A stretch of 64,000 bases of DNA from an uncultured Lentisphaerota bacterium (GTDB lineage Bacteria; Verrucomicrobiota; Kiritimatiellia; CAIQIC01). Shown one piece after another: positions 33,001 to 42,953 of this stretch (position 1 is its first letter; every line of letters begins with the position of its first letter). The DNA lies in the NCBI GenBank assembly GCA_903896925.1, contig CAITZM010000101.1, forward strand, positions 1 through 64,000. Direction: 5' to 3'. The position numbers and the translations under genes were made by a program. The notes under the pieces were generated by a model. It saw only the letters and a list, made by a program, of their open reading frames with translations. It did no database searches and had not been told where the DNA came from.

Positions 33001-33287
33001 TACAGAGTTACAGGCGGAGGCGCGATGCAGGCCGGGCCTCCAACACGGCGCAACCGCACCCGAAGCGTCTGCGACGGCGCAATCTGGATGACCAAGCGCA
33101 AGACCCGGGCCAGTTGCCGCGACCGTCGCGCCGGCCGAAAACAGCGCACCTTGGCACGGCGTCCAGAGCGTTGGCCTGCCAGAACGGGACCATCTCATTT
33201 GACAAACACTGGATAACAGCGTCTACTGGCGCGAGTCGGTTTCGATGTCGGCAATATGCGCCGCGTGGGTGCTGATGGGATTCAACC
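33001..33287. other. gene-free leader region
   Basis: I see no gene or clear repeat here before the large PEP-CTERM gene. No clear ribosome binding site precedes the ATG at 33288. Confidence 0.5.
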
Positions 33288-36200
33288 ATGAAAAAATTTC
33301 AACATACGGCGCCGAGCCATCGTCGCACGCTCGTCAGGTTCGGGCTGCTATTGTGCGTGGCCTTGGGTTTGGGCCGCGAACCGGCGCAGGCGACCGTCTA
33401 CACGTGGAGCGGCTTGGCCAGCACCAACTGGACCGATACAGGCAACTGGGGCCTGACCGGCGTGGCCCCGACCGGCGGAACCTTCGCCGCCGTGGTGGTT
33501 GTGACCAATAAAGCCAACAACGCCCTGTATTATACGGCGGCCATGGGCAGCAGCATCTTTACGACGTCCAATACAACGACCGAAGGTTCGGGCCGCCCCC
33601 TGCGCATTGGGGACTCGGTGGCTGGAACATTGATAATTTCCGGCGGCACGTTGGAGAGCCGTGGAGCGGCGGGCGATCTGATCGGCAATGGCGCCTCAGG
33701 CAATGGCACGCTCGTGGTGGATGGCGGCATGTATATCAGCACCAACCAAACGATTTTATTCGGCAATACTTCCGGAGGCACCTCGATCTTGACGGTCAAC
33801 AGCGGCACGGCCACGGTGGCCGTTGTGGCGGGCGGCAACGCCACCAGCGGCCAGATCAATCTCAACGGCGGCCTGCTGGCCCTGAAACAAGTGACGCTGA
33901 CCGGAACGGAAATCCTGACCGTCAACCTCAACGGCGGAACGCTGCAAGCGAACGCGGCCACGGGTGCCTGGCTGGTCAACAGTGTGAACGCCACCTACAA
34001 CCTGGCCGGCAATGTCAATCTGGACTCACAGGCCTTCAACCTGACCAATGCGGCCGCTTTGAACGGAGCGGGCACGGTGACGAAGCTTGGCAGCGGCCTG
34101 CTCGCGCTCCAAGGCAACAACACGCTGGCGGCGGTGACCAACAACCTGGGCACGCTGGCCTTGGGCGGGGTCAACACCATCGGCGGCGGTGTGGTCCTCA
34201 ACGCGGGCACCCTGAACATCAATAACGCGGGGGCGCTCGGCACGGGTGCGCTCACCATCAACAGCGGCACCATCAACAATGCCACGGCGGCGGCCGTCAC
34301 CAACGCCAACAGCAACGCCCAGAACTGGAACAGCGACTTCACCTTTACGGGCGGTTCCGGCTTGAATCTGGGAGCGGGCCTGGTGACCATGAGCAGCAAC
34401 CGCACGCTGGCCGTCAACGGCAGCACCCTGACGATCGGCGGCACCATCACCGGTTTCGTCAACAGCGCCAGCCTCAATGCGTTCGACATCGTCAAGACCG
34501 GCGCCGGCATACTCACCCTGACGGCAGACATCACCACGCTGCGCGCCGGGCAGACCAACACCGTCACCGGCACGGAAAACATCACCGGGGCCATCAGCGG
34601 ACCCGGCTTGAACGTGTTCGATGTGGTCAAGGCGGGCGCCGGCACGGTGAACCTCGGCGCACCCATCACCCTGACCGGCAACCAGACGAACTCCATCACG
34701 GTCGGCACGGTGAACTACACCGGTGTCATCAGCGACGGCGGCGGCGGCTTGGGCCTCACGTTCAAAGACGGCGGCACAGCCACCCTGACAGCCAACAACA
34801 CCTTCGGCGGCGGGCTTACGGTGTTGCCCAACACGAGCGTGACGCTCTCCGGCAGCAACAGCTTCAGCGGGGTCAGCCTGGTGCGGGGGGCGTCGCTCAA
34901 CATCGCCAAGCTGATGGTCGGCAACAACAATGCCTTGGGCGACACCAGCGGGATCACCATAGCAACCAATGCCGCCTATGTCGGCCTGCTCAATGGCGTG
35001 ACGGTGACGGGCGAGACCCTTTTGATTTCGGGCAACGGCGACAACAACGGAGCGCTGCAGGCCGCCACGTCTTCGACCTCGACATGGGCCGGACCGGTGT
35101 TCATTTCGGACAACGCCGGGCAATCCTCGCCGCGCATCGGGGCCCAGGCGTCGGGTGTGCTGACCGTCAGCGGCCCGATCGCCAACGGCACGGCGGGTAC
35201 CACCCTCAACATCAACGGGGCCAACGGCAGCGGCAAAGTCATCCTGTCCGGCACCAACACCTATACCGGCAGCACCGGCATCATCCGCGGCTGGCTGATC
35301 CTCGGGGCTGAAAACGCACTCCCGACGAACACCACCTTGAACATGAACGTGGCCAACATCACCACCGACTCCTCCACCTTCGACCTCAGCGGCCACAATC
35401 AGACCATCGGCCAACTGGTCAGCGTCACGACCAACATCCAGCCTATCCTGATCACCAATACCACGGGGGTCGCAGCCACCCTGACCGTCAACCAGAGCGC
35501 CAACTCGGCCTTTGGCGGCTCCATGGGGGGCACCTTGTTGGGGCTGACCAAGGGCGGCACGGGAACGCTGACGCTGACGGGCACCAACCTGACCTACGGC
35601 GGCGCGACCACCCTCAGCGGCGGGACGTTGTTGCTGGTGACCAGCAACAACAACTCGACCATCGTCGCCACCAGCCCGCTGGCCGCCATCGGTCCGACCT
35701 ACCCCCTCGAGCAGTCCTTCGTGGATTGGGCCGGCAGCAAGGTCTCCGGCACGGCGCCGGTGTTCGCCATGGTCACCAACACCGCGAACAGCGTCGTCTT
35801 CGGCAGCACGCTCACCAGCGCCTTCCTCGGCGGCCAAGGCACGGTGACCAATACCGGCGGCGCGGTCTGGAGCGACCTGGCGGTGCGTCTGGGTGGCGGC
35901 AGCGGCAGCCTGTTCTATACGCCGGCCATCGGCAGCGGCACCAACCTCGTCATCGGCCCGGTGGGCGGCAACGCGGCGAGCATGGTCACCCTGCTGACGA
36001 GCAACAGCCACGCCAGCACGACCATCCAGTCCGGCACCCTGCAGATCACCAACGACTTCAACCTCGGCGCGGGTCCTGTTGGCTTCATGTCGACCAATCT
36101 GGTCATCAACGGCGGCACGCTCATGGGTTCGGGCAACGACTTGCCGGTCAGCAGCAATCGGGGCGTGGCCATCGGCTCCAACGGGGCCAGCTTCAACACG

Positions 36201-38036
36201 CCTGCGGGAGGCATCTTGCGCATCAATGGCGTGGTCAGCGATCTGCCCGGGCAGACGGGCAGCGTGACGCTCGTCAACTCCGGCACCTTGGTTTTGAGCG
36301 CCAACAACACCTATGCCGGCGGCACGCTCGTCCCGGCCGGCACCATTCTCGTCATCCAAGGCAACAGCGCGGTCGGCACCGGCACCCTGACGCTGAACGG
36401 CGGCCTGCTGCGCCCCTCCTCGACGGCGCCGGCGACCACCTTCGTCTCCAACAACATCGTCATCAGCGCCAACAGTTCCCTGGGCACGAGCAACAACAAG
36501 AACCTGACGTTTCTGGGCAACGTCACCCTGGCGGGCACCAACCGCACGCTGACCGCCGGCAGCACCGACAGCGCGACCTTTGCCGGCGTCATCGGCGACG
36601 GCGGGAACGGCTACGGCCTGGTCAAGACCGGCGCGGGCACCTTCACCTTCGCGAACGTGAACACCTATGGCGGCGGGACGGTCCTCAACGGCGGCGTGTT
36701 GGCGCTCACCACCAACTATGCGCCGGGCACCGGATCGATCACCCTGAGCAACGCCACGCTGCGCACCACCGGCGGCTCCGGCTGGGCGCTGAGCAACAGC
36801 CTCCAGCTCGCCGCGAACAGCAGCAACATCTTCGACACCGGCAGCGACATGATCCTGACCAACGGCGCCAACCTGTCCGGCGCGGGCCTGGTAGTCAAGA
36901 CCGGCGGCAACCTGCTGCAACTCTGGGGTAACAACAGCGCCTTCAGCGGCACCATGATCAGCAGCAATGGCGGGACGTGGTTCAACCAGGAAGCGGCCGG
37001 CAGTTCCAACGCCAATTGGGTGCTGGCCAGCGGCCTCATGCTGTTCAACAACGACAACGGGGGGCTGGGCAAGACGCTCCAGTTGGGCTCGTTCGCGGGC
37101 GCAACCGGCACCGTGTTGCGGGCCGGCGGCGGGCAGCCCGGGGTCACCACCTTTGCCATCGGCGCGCTGGGCGCCAACACCACGTTCGACGGCCAGCTCA
37201 ACAACGGCGTCACTAACACGATCAAGGCGGCCCTCGACAAAATCGGCACGGGCACGCTGACGCTGTCCGGCGCAAACGGGTTCAGCGGCGGCACGACCAT
37301 CAGCAGCGGCAAGCTGGCGCTGACCGGCAGCGGCACCGCCGGCAGCGGTGCGATCCGGGTTGACAGCGGCGCCACGTTCGACATCACCGCGCTCGGGAGC
37401 GGCTACACCCTCGCCGGCGGCCAAAACCTGACCAACCGCGGCACGGTCGCCGGCGGCCTGATCATCAGCAGTGGAACCTTCGTCAGCGGCGGAGGCCTGT
37501 TCAACGGCAGCGTCACCAACCTCAGCGGCGGCACGCTGACCCCCGGCATCGGCGGCGATACGAACTTCTTCATCAGCCTCACGCTGGCAGGCGGCTCGAC
37601 CAACAGCTTCTGGATCGGCAGCGCCGCGATCCACGACATGAGCGTCATCAGCAACAGCCTCAACTGGACCGGCACCGGCATGCCGCAGTTGAAGCTGAAC
37701 TTGAGCGGCTATACCTGGAACAGCGGCGACGAGCTGGTGCTCTACAACAACGTCTTCACGGGCATGAGCGGGTTCGACGGCACCAACACCTGGTTTAAGT
37801 TTACCGACGCGTTCGGCGCCGCGACCAACCTCTACAACGGCACGATGTTCTACGCCGTCACCGCGGGCAGCGCGACCAACCTGTTCCGCATCAGCTATGA
37901 CGCCCTGGCCAATGGCGACGGGCAGTTCAACGACATCACGCTGCTGGCGATCCCCGAGCCGACCTCGCTCCATCTGTTGCTGTTGGTTGGCAGCGCCTAT
38001 TGGCTCCGCCGCCGCCGCAACCGGCGCCAGCCATAA
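33288..38036 (+). CDS. PEP-CTERM protein with autotransporter-type beta-strand repeats
   Basis: A 1582-residue exported protein. The signal peptide ends near LGREPAQA. The body is a long series of Gly/Thr/Asn-rich repeats, many following the TIGR02601-type pattern such as GGTLTLSGANTYTGGT or GTGTLTLTGTN; these stack as a beta-helix. The C-terminus has the sorting signal IPEPTSLHLLLLVGS followed by a hydrophobic stretch and RRRRNRRQP, the PEP-CTERM tripartite end recognised by an exosortase. It should be an extracellular or surface adhesin or matrix protein. No exosortase gene is in the window. The strand repeats are so compositionally biased that the opposite strand is also open for over 1300 codons, which is a shadow. 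Confidence 0.93.
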   Translation: MKKFQHTAPSHRRTLVRFGLLLCVALGLGREPAQATVYTWSGLASTNWTDTGNWGLTGVAPTGGTFAAVVVVTNKANNALYYTAAMGSSIFTTSNTTTEGSGRPLRIGDSVAGTLIISGGTLESRGAAGDLIGNGASGNGTLVVDGGMYISTNQTILFGNTSGGTSILTVNSGTATVAVVAGGNATSGQINLNGGLLALKQVTLTGTEILTVNLNGGTLQANAATGAWLVNSVNATYNLAGNVNLDSQAFNLTNAAALNGAGTVTKLGSGLLALQGNNTLAAVTNNLGTLALGGVNTIGGGVVLNAGTLNINNAGALGTGALTINSGTINNATAAAVTNANSNAQNWNSDFTFTGGSGLNLGAGLVTMSSNRTLAVNGSTLTIGGTITGFVNSASLNAFDIVKTGAGILTLTADITTLRAGQTNTVTGTENITGAISGPGLNVFDVVKAGAGTVNLGAPITLTGNQTNSITVGTVNYTGVISDGGGGLGLTFKDGGTATLTANNTFGGGLTVLPNTSVTLSGSNSFSGVSLVRGASLNIAKLMVGNNNALGDTSGITIATNAAYVGLLNGVTVTGETLLISGNGDNNGALQAATSSTSTWAGPVFISDNAGQSSPRIGAQASGVLTVSGPIANGTAGTTLNINGANGSGKVILSGTNTYTGSTGIIRGWLILGAENALPTNTTLNMNVANITTDSSTFDLSGHNQTIGQLVSVTTNIQPILITNTTGVAATLTVNQSANSAFGGSMGGTLLGLTKGGTGTLTLTGTNLTYGGATTLSGGTLLLVTSNNNSTIVATSPLAAIGPTYPLEQSFVDWAGSKVSGTAPVFAMVTNTANSVVFGSTLTSAFLGGQGTVTNTGGAVWSDLAVRLGGGSGSLFYTPAIGSGTNLVIGPVGGNAASMVTLLTSNSHASTTIQSGTLQITNDFNLGAGPVGFMSTNLVINGGTLMGSGNDLPVSSNRGVAIGSNGASFNTPAGGILRINGVVSDLPGQTGSVTLVNSGTLVLSANNTYAGGTLVPAGTILVIQGNSAVGTGTLTLNGGLLRPSSTAPATTFVSNNIVISANSSLGTSNNKNLTFLGNVTLAGTNRTLTAGSTDSATFAGVIGDGGNGYGLVKTGAGTFTFANVNTYGGGTVLNGGVLALTTNYAPGTGSITLSNATLRTTGGSGWALSNSLQLAANSSNIFDTGSDMILTNGANLSGAGLVVKTGGNLLQLWGNNSAFSGTMISSNGGTWFNQEAAGSSNANWVLASGLMLFNNDNGGLGKTLQLGSFAGATGTVLRAGGGQPGVTTFAIGALGANTTFDGQLNNGVTNTIKAALDKIGTGTLTLSGANGFSGGTTISSGKLALTGSGTAGSGAIRVDSGATFDITALGSGYTLAGGQNLTNRGTVAGGLIISSGTFVSGGGLFNGSVTNLSGGTLTPGIGGDTNFFISLTLAGGSTNSFWIGSAAIHDMSVISNSLNWTGTGMPQLKLNLSGYTWNSGDELVLYNNVFTGMSGFDGTNTWFKFTDAFGAATNLYNGTMFYAVTAGSATNLFRISYDALANGDGQFNDITLLAIPEPTSLHLLLLVGSAYWLRRRRNRRQP

Positions 38037-38240
38037 ACGCCCCCGCGCGACCCTACCGGCCGCACTCTGACCACGGAGCCGGCGCCGCAACCGCACAGGC
38101 CAAACGCCATACACAGCAACACCCGCAGGGTGCGCTGCCATCCCGGACTGGAGTACACCGGGCGATTGTGGTTAGTATGCGCCGCACAGCCCGTGCGCAC
38201 ACAGCAAAAGCGCGGGCCGGAAAAAGCCGCGAGGAACATC

Positions 38241-40994
38241 ATGAAGCGAAACTTGGCGATCATTCACTGCCTCCTGCTGGCCGGCGGGCTGCTCACCCCC
38301 TGCCCCGCCGCCCTGCCCGGCGCAGCCACGCAGAGGTTCTACCTCTCCGGCACCGACAAGGATCACACCGTGCCGTGGGACTTCCGGATCGATGGCGGAC
38401 GCAGTAATGGCGTCTGGACCAGCATTGCCGTGCCGTCGAACTGGGAATGCCAGGGCTTCGGCACGTTCCGCTACGGCCACGAGGACAAACCCTTTGCGGC
38501 GCTGCACGCGGACTACCGCCACCGCTTCACGCCGCCCGCGGACTGGGCCGGCCAGCGCATCTTCCTCGTCTTCGACGGCGTGATGACCGACTGCGAGGCA
38601 AAGCTCAACGGCGCCAGCACCGGCCCTGCCCATCAGGGCGCGTTCTACCGCTTCAAGCGCGAGGTGACCGCGCTGCTCAAGCCCGGACAAGAGAACCTGC
38701 TGGAGGTTGCCGTCAGCGACAAGTCCGCCAACGAGTCGGTCAACCGCGCCGAGCGCTACGCCGACTTCTGGGTCTTCGGCGGCATCTTCCGCCCCGTCTG
38801 GCTGGAGGCGCAGCCGCAGCAGTTCATCGAACGCGTCGCGATCGACGCGCGCGCCGACGGCTCGTTCGCGCTTGATTTCTTCCTGGGTCAACCCGCCCGG
38901 ATGGAATCCGTCGAGGTGGAGTTGCTCGATCCGCAGGGCCAGCCGGTCGGCGCGCCGGTCACGGTGACAGCCGGCGCGAAGCGCGTGACGACCACGCTCG
39001 CCAAGCCGCTGACATGGACCGCCGAGACGCCGCGGCTCTACACGGCGATTGTTCGCCTACGCCAAGGCGTGAGCGTCCTGCACGAGCTAAAACAGCGCTT
39101 CGGCTTCCGCACCATCGAGGTGCGCGAGCGCGACGGTATCTACGTCAACGGACAGCGCGTAATGCTCAAGGGGGTCTGCCGCCATTCGGCGTGGCCGACC
39201 ACCGGCCGCACGCTCTCCGAGGCCGTCCACCGGCAGGACATCGCGCTCATGAAAGAGATGAACATGAACGCCGTCCGCATGAGCCACTACTCGCCGGACG
39301 AGCAGTTCCTCGACCTCTGCGACGAACTCGGCCTCTACGTGCTCGACGAACTCACCGGCTGGCAGAAGAGCTACGACACACCCACCGCCCGCAAGCTGAT
39401 CCCGGAGCTGATCGCGCGCGACGTGAACCACCCCTCGATCCTGTTCTGGGACAACGGCAACGAGGGCGGCTGGAACACGGAGGTGGACGAGGACTACGCT
39501 AAATACGATCCCCAGCAGCGCGCCGTCCTGCACCCGTGGGAGAAGCACGGCGGCATCAACACCAAGCACTATCCAAGATATAACGAGCTGGTGAAGCTGC
39601 TTGAGTCGGGCGATCTCGTCATGCCCACCGAATTCCTGCACGGCCTCTACGATGGCGGCCACGGCGCGGGTCTGGCCGATTATTGGGAGTTGATGCTCAA
39701 GAACCAGAACGCCTGCGGCGGCTTCCTCTGGGTGCTGGCCGACGAGGGCGTCGTGCGCGCCGACTCCAACAACGTCGTGGACGTCAGGGGCAACTGGGCG
39801 CCCGACGGCATCGTCGGCCCCTACCGCGAGAAGGAAGCGAGCTTCTACACGATCAAGGAACTCTGGTCGCCGATCGCCATCCTCGAAAGCGATGTCCGGG
39901 AAACGAAGGGCGCGCTGGCCGTCGCCAACCGCTACAGCTTCACCGACGCGAACCAATGCCGGTTCACCTGGCAACTGCGCGATTTCCCACAGCCGCAGGA
40001 CGCCGGCGCAGGCTTCAAGGTGCGCGCCGAGGGTATCGCGACCGCGCCCAACATCCCGCCCGGCGGCAGCGGCCAGCTGCAACTCGCTTTGCCCAACGGC
40101 TGGAACACAGCCGGCGCGCTGGCCGTGCGCGTGGATGACCCCACCGGGCACGAACTCTGGACCAAGGTCTGGCCCTTGGACAAGGCCAAACCCGAAAAAG
40201 TCGGCGGCAGCGGCAAGGTGCTGGCCGCAGAGACCGCCGATGAAATCGCCGTCAAGACCGGTGACCTGTCCCTCCGGTTCAGCAAACAGTCCGGCCTGAT
40301 GATTTCAGCGCAGCGCGGCGCTCAAAGCTTCCCGCTGACGAACGGCCCGCGCATGCTCGGAGGCACAAGCCAGCTCGCGAGCATCGCCTGCCAGGCCGGT
40401 GCCAACAGCGTGTGCATCCAAACGAAATACACCGGCGCGCTTCAGTCAGCAGACTGGACCATCGGAGCGGATGGCTGGGTGAAACTGAGTTACGCCTATA
40501 CGCTCACCGGCACCAATCCCTGCCACGGCATCGGTTTCGACCTGCCGGAGACGAGCGTCAAGGATATGCGCTGGCTCGGCAACGGGCCCTATCGCGTCTG
40601 GCAAAATCGCCTGGCCGGCAACACCTTCGGGATTTGGACTAACAGCTACAACAATACCATCACCGGCTGGTCGGGCTGGCAATATCCGGAGTTCAAAGGG
40701 TTCTATCAGGCGCCCCGCTGGCTGCAACTCGGCACATCCGTCGGCACCATCACCATCGAGCCCTGCAGGGTTGGTTACGTTCAAGTGCTCAGGCCCGAGC
40801 TGCCGCCCGGCAAGCTGCTCGCGAAATCACTGGTGACTTTCCCGGAGGCCGGCCTGGCGTTCCTGAACGCGATCCCCGCCATCGGCAACAAGTTCCACAG
40901 CGCACGCGAAACCGGCCCGCACGCCCAGCCTGCGATCGCCAACGGCCCTTTCGGGGGCGAAGTGCGGTTCTACTTCGGCAAGCTGCCGGAGTGA
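38241..40994 (+). CDS. exported glycoside hydrolase family 2 (beta-galactosidase-like)
   Basis: A 917-residue enzyme with a signal peptide (MKRNLAIIHCLLLAGGLL). The jelly-roll domain (about 30-200, with VPSNWECQGFGTF), immunoglobulin-like domain and TIM barrel of GH2 follow. The acid/base is Glu408 in DNGNEGGW and the nucleophile is probably Glu464 in MPTEFLHGLY. The later beta domain (near 700-900) includes WLGNGPYRVWQNRLAG. The start at 38241 has GAGGA upstream; a longer frame from 38130 has no signal. Likely hydrolyses beta-galactosides or related linkages outside the cytoplasm. It stands alone, with no sugar transporter nearby. Confidence 0.92.
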   Translation: MKRNLAIIHCLLLAGGLLTPCPAALPGAATQRFYLSGTDKDHTVPWDFRIDGGRSNGVWTSIAVPSNWECQGFGTFRYGHEDKPFAALHADYRHRFTPPADWAGQRIFLVFDGVMTDCEAKLNGASTGPAHQGAFYRFKREVTALLKPGQENLLEVAVSDKSANESVNRAERYADFWVFGGIFRPVWLEAQPQQFIERVAIDARADGSFALDFFLGQPARMESVEVELLDPQGQPVGAPVTVTAGAKRVTTTLAKPLTWTAETPRLYTAIVRLRQGVSVLHELKQRFGFRTIEVRERDGIYVNGQRVMLKGVCRHSAWPTTGRTLSEAVHRQDIALMKEMNMNAVRMSHYSPDEQFLDLCDELGLYVLDELTGWQKSYDTPTARKLIPELIARDVNHPSILFWDNGNEGGWNTEVDEDYAKYDPQQRAVLHPWEKHGGINTKHYPRYNELVKLLESGDLVMPTEFLHGLYDGGHGAGLADYWELMLKNQNACGGFLWVLADEGVVRADSNNVVDVRGNWAPDGIVGPYREKEASFYTIKELWSPIAILESDVRETKGALAVANRYSFTDANQCRFTWQLRDFPQPQDAGAGFKVRAEGIATAPNIPPGGSGQLQLALPNGWNTAGALAVRVDDPTGHELWTKVWPLDKAKPEKVGGSGKVLAAETADEIAVKTGDLSLRFSKQSGLMISAQRGAQSFPLTNGPRMLGGTSQLASIACQAGANSVCIQTKYTGALQSADWTIGADGWVKLSYAYTLTGTNPCHGIGFDLPETSVKDMRWLGNGPYRVWQNRLAGNTFGIWTNSYNNTITGWSGWQYPEFKGFYQAPRWLQLGTSVGTITIEPCRVGYVQVLRPELPPGKLLAKSLVTFPEAGLAFLNAIPAIGNKFHSARETGPHAQPAIANGPFGGEVRFYFGKLPE

Positions 40995-41561
40995 TGTGCC
41001 GCGCTTAGCGCGGTTGCGCTGTCCCGTCGAGTGATAAGCGGCGGGACGCCGCTTCCACGAGGTCGTACTCTCCAACGTGTCTGTTGCAGGGACGCAGGCT
41101 TGCTGCGCCCATCCGTGTTGCTCGCGCTGCACGGCGGGCGCAGCGCACACCTGTGCAAGTGTGGAATGGTCTACCCGCCTTCACTGTCGAGGAGAAATGG
41201 ACATCACGCGGTTTCATGGTTTGGGAAAGTCGCGCCTCCCGTGGCCGCTGCCTTGTCTGCCTAGCTGGTTGGGGCGGCATTCCTGCCGCCCCAACCAAAC
41301 AACACCATCCAGCAACGCATCAGCGAAGGCACGAGCAGCGCCCATCCACACGTTTCCTCTGCAGCGGCAGGAATGCCGCCGCTCCCAGCTAGAAACAGAA
41401 ACAGCTTGGTTTGTGGCGCAAACCTCTCGCCATAGGCTCTGCGGCGAGATTCATCCAGTGTGACAAATGACGAATGACAACTGACCACTGGCCACTGACC
41501 TCTCCGCGCACTGCACTTAGATGCGGCCGCACCATTCCATGCCGACCGAGGACGTCCCCGC
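40995..41561. other. spacer with palindromes and tandem repeats
   Basis: No gene. Palindromes: AAGCGGC-GGGAC-GCCGCTT (41036-41054, followed by CCACG), GGTTGGGGCGGCA-TTCC-TGCCGCCCCAACC (41267-41296, preceded by CTAGCT), and GCGGCA-GGAA-TGCCGC followed by CCCAGCTAG (about 41364-41393). A TGACAAATGACG tandem repeat runs 41461-41500. Confidence 0.75.
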
Positions 41562-42563
41562 TTACTTCGGCTGCTCGTGCGTACCGACCTTGTCGGCGGG
41601 CATCTGGTCGGCGGCGGGCGCGGGCAGCGTCACGGCGCCGGTCGCGGCCCATTCGGTGCCGCGCTGCAGGGTGGACTGGAAGCCGACGTCCACCATCGAG
41701 GAGCCGTTGTGCCCGAGCGCGGTGTGGAAGATGCGGCCCTTCTCGTAGCTGATGACCATCAGGGTCGGCTCGTGATGGCCGGTGCCCTTTTGCGCCGGGT
41801 CGGCATAGGAGGTGGCGAGCACGGTGAGGTTCTTGGCGGGGCCGCGCAGCTTGGAATAGAGTTCGTCCTTCGAGTGCAGCCATTTCGCGGGCAGGCCCTT
41901 GGTGATCGGATGATCGGTGACGCGCAGTTCGACGAGGTACTCGTGCTGCGGGCCGTGCGTGCCGCCGGCGCCGGGCGTGTCGTCGCGCACGATCTTGCCG
42001 TCCTGCCAGTACAGCATCGGGCCGGACTTTTCATTGCGTCCGCCCCAGCCGCCGACGCCCATCATCTCGTTGAACTCCGGCCATTCGGGGAAGGCGTTGT
42101 CGGCCGCGTGATAGAAGACCACGCCGCCACCCGCGCTGACGTACTTGAGGAAATCGGCCTTGACGGCGTCCGGCCACTTGTCGCCGGTGTAGTTGAGCAC
42201 GATCACGGCGTAGTCGCTGAACTTCGGGTGCCACTGTTCCCACGCGGCGACGTTGGCTTTGTCCAGCGCGGCCTTTTCTTCCTTCCACTTGGCGAGCGCC
42301 GCCACGTGCTTGGCCTTTTGCTGTTCGTTCACGGCGCCCTTCGGCAGTTGCGGCGCGCGCGGCGCCGACGGCGGCGTCGTGGAAACAGCCACCGTGAAGC
42401 GCCCGCAGTCCTCCAGGATCCATTTCAGCACCGGCGTCGCGCCTTTCCAGTCGTGATTGTTCTGTCCATCCACGATCAGGACCTTAAGTTTGTCCGCCGC
42501 GTGCGCAACCGCACACAGCATGGCCAGCGCCGCCACCACACCGCAGAGTCTGCCGATTCTCAT
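41562..42563 (-). CDS. exported ThuA-like protein
   Basis: A 333-residue protein with a signal peptide (LCGVVAALAMLCAVAHA) and a ThuA/glutamine-amidotransferase-like fold: VLIVDGQNNHDW at the start, YVSAGGGVVFYHAADNAFPEW in the middle, DHPITKGLP and HSKDELYSKL, and GRIFHTALGHNG toward the end. In other bacteria ThuA-domain proteins are linked to oxidation of trehalose and other glycosides, sometimes beside Gfo/Idh/MocA enzymes. AGGAGCAGG precedes the ATG. It is not adjacent to any Gfo/Idh gene here, but its presence supports the keto-sugar theme, which is inference. Confidence 0.88.
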   Translation of the reverse strand: MRIGRLCGVVAALAMLCAVAHAADKLKVLIVDGQNNHDWKGATPVLKWILEDCGRFTVAVSTTPPSAPRAPQLPKGAVNEQQKAKHVAALAKWKEEKAALDKANVAAWEQWHPKFSDYAVIVLNYTGDKWPDAVKADFLKYVSAGGGVVFYHAADNAFPEWPEFNEMMGVGGWGGRNEKSGPMLYWQDGKIVRDDTPGAGGTHGPQHEYLVELRVTDHPITKGLPAKWLHSKDELYSKLRGPAKNLTVLATSYADPAQKGTGHHEPTLMVISYEKGRIFHTALGHNGSSMVDVGFQSTLQRGTEWAATGAVTLPAPAADQMPADKVGTHEQPK

Positions 42564-42953
42564 GTTACCTGCTCCTATGTTGCACGAAGTTGCTGCTCAC
42601 TTAGCACGACCGCGTGTCGCCTGCAAAGCGTATTTTCAGCGTAATTTCAGCGCCCATTCCCGGAGTACACAGGCTTTGGACTGTTTGCCAGCTCCATACC
42701 CACCCATTCTTTCGACAGAATCATTAAGGGCAGAATCATTCTGAGCAATGAAAGAACAGCCGGTCGATTATGGCGATCAGGCAACTTTTTTCGCCTCGAA
42801 CCGGACCACTCAGGAAACGCAACCATGATTCTGCCGTTAATGATGCTGTCGTGCTTGCAGCACCGGATACAACCCAATGTGCCCCGGCCAATTCCAGCAA
42901 GCCTGGTAGTGAAGAGGGCACAGACCAAACGGTCAGCCCACCCGCACCCCGAC
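42564..42953. other. spacer containing element copy F
   Basis: No gene. It holds the palindromic element at 42714-42851; the remaining DNA shows nothing clear. Confidence 0.65.
42714..42851. repeat. palindromic ATGATTCTG element (copy F)
   Basis: GACAGAATCATT plus GCAGAATCATT on the left face ATGATTCTGCC and AATGATGCTGTCG on the right (last unit has one mismatch). The core is longer than in the other copies and different in sequence. Confidence 0.8.

Noticed and set aside
34026-38141. A 1371-codon open frame on the minus strand opposite the PEP-CTERM gene
   Set aside because: It is created by the Gly/Thr/Asn codon bias of the real gene on the other strand. The translation is low-complexity and shows no domain, signal or ribosome binding site.
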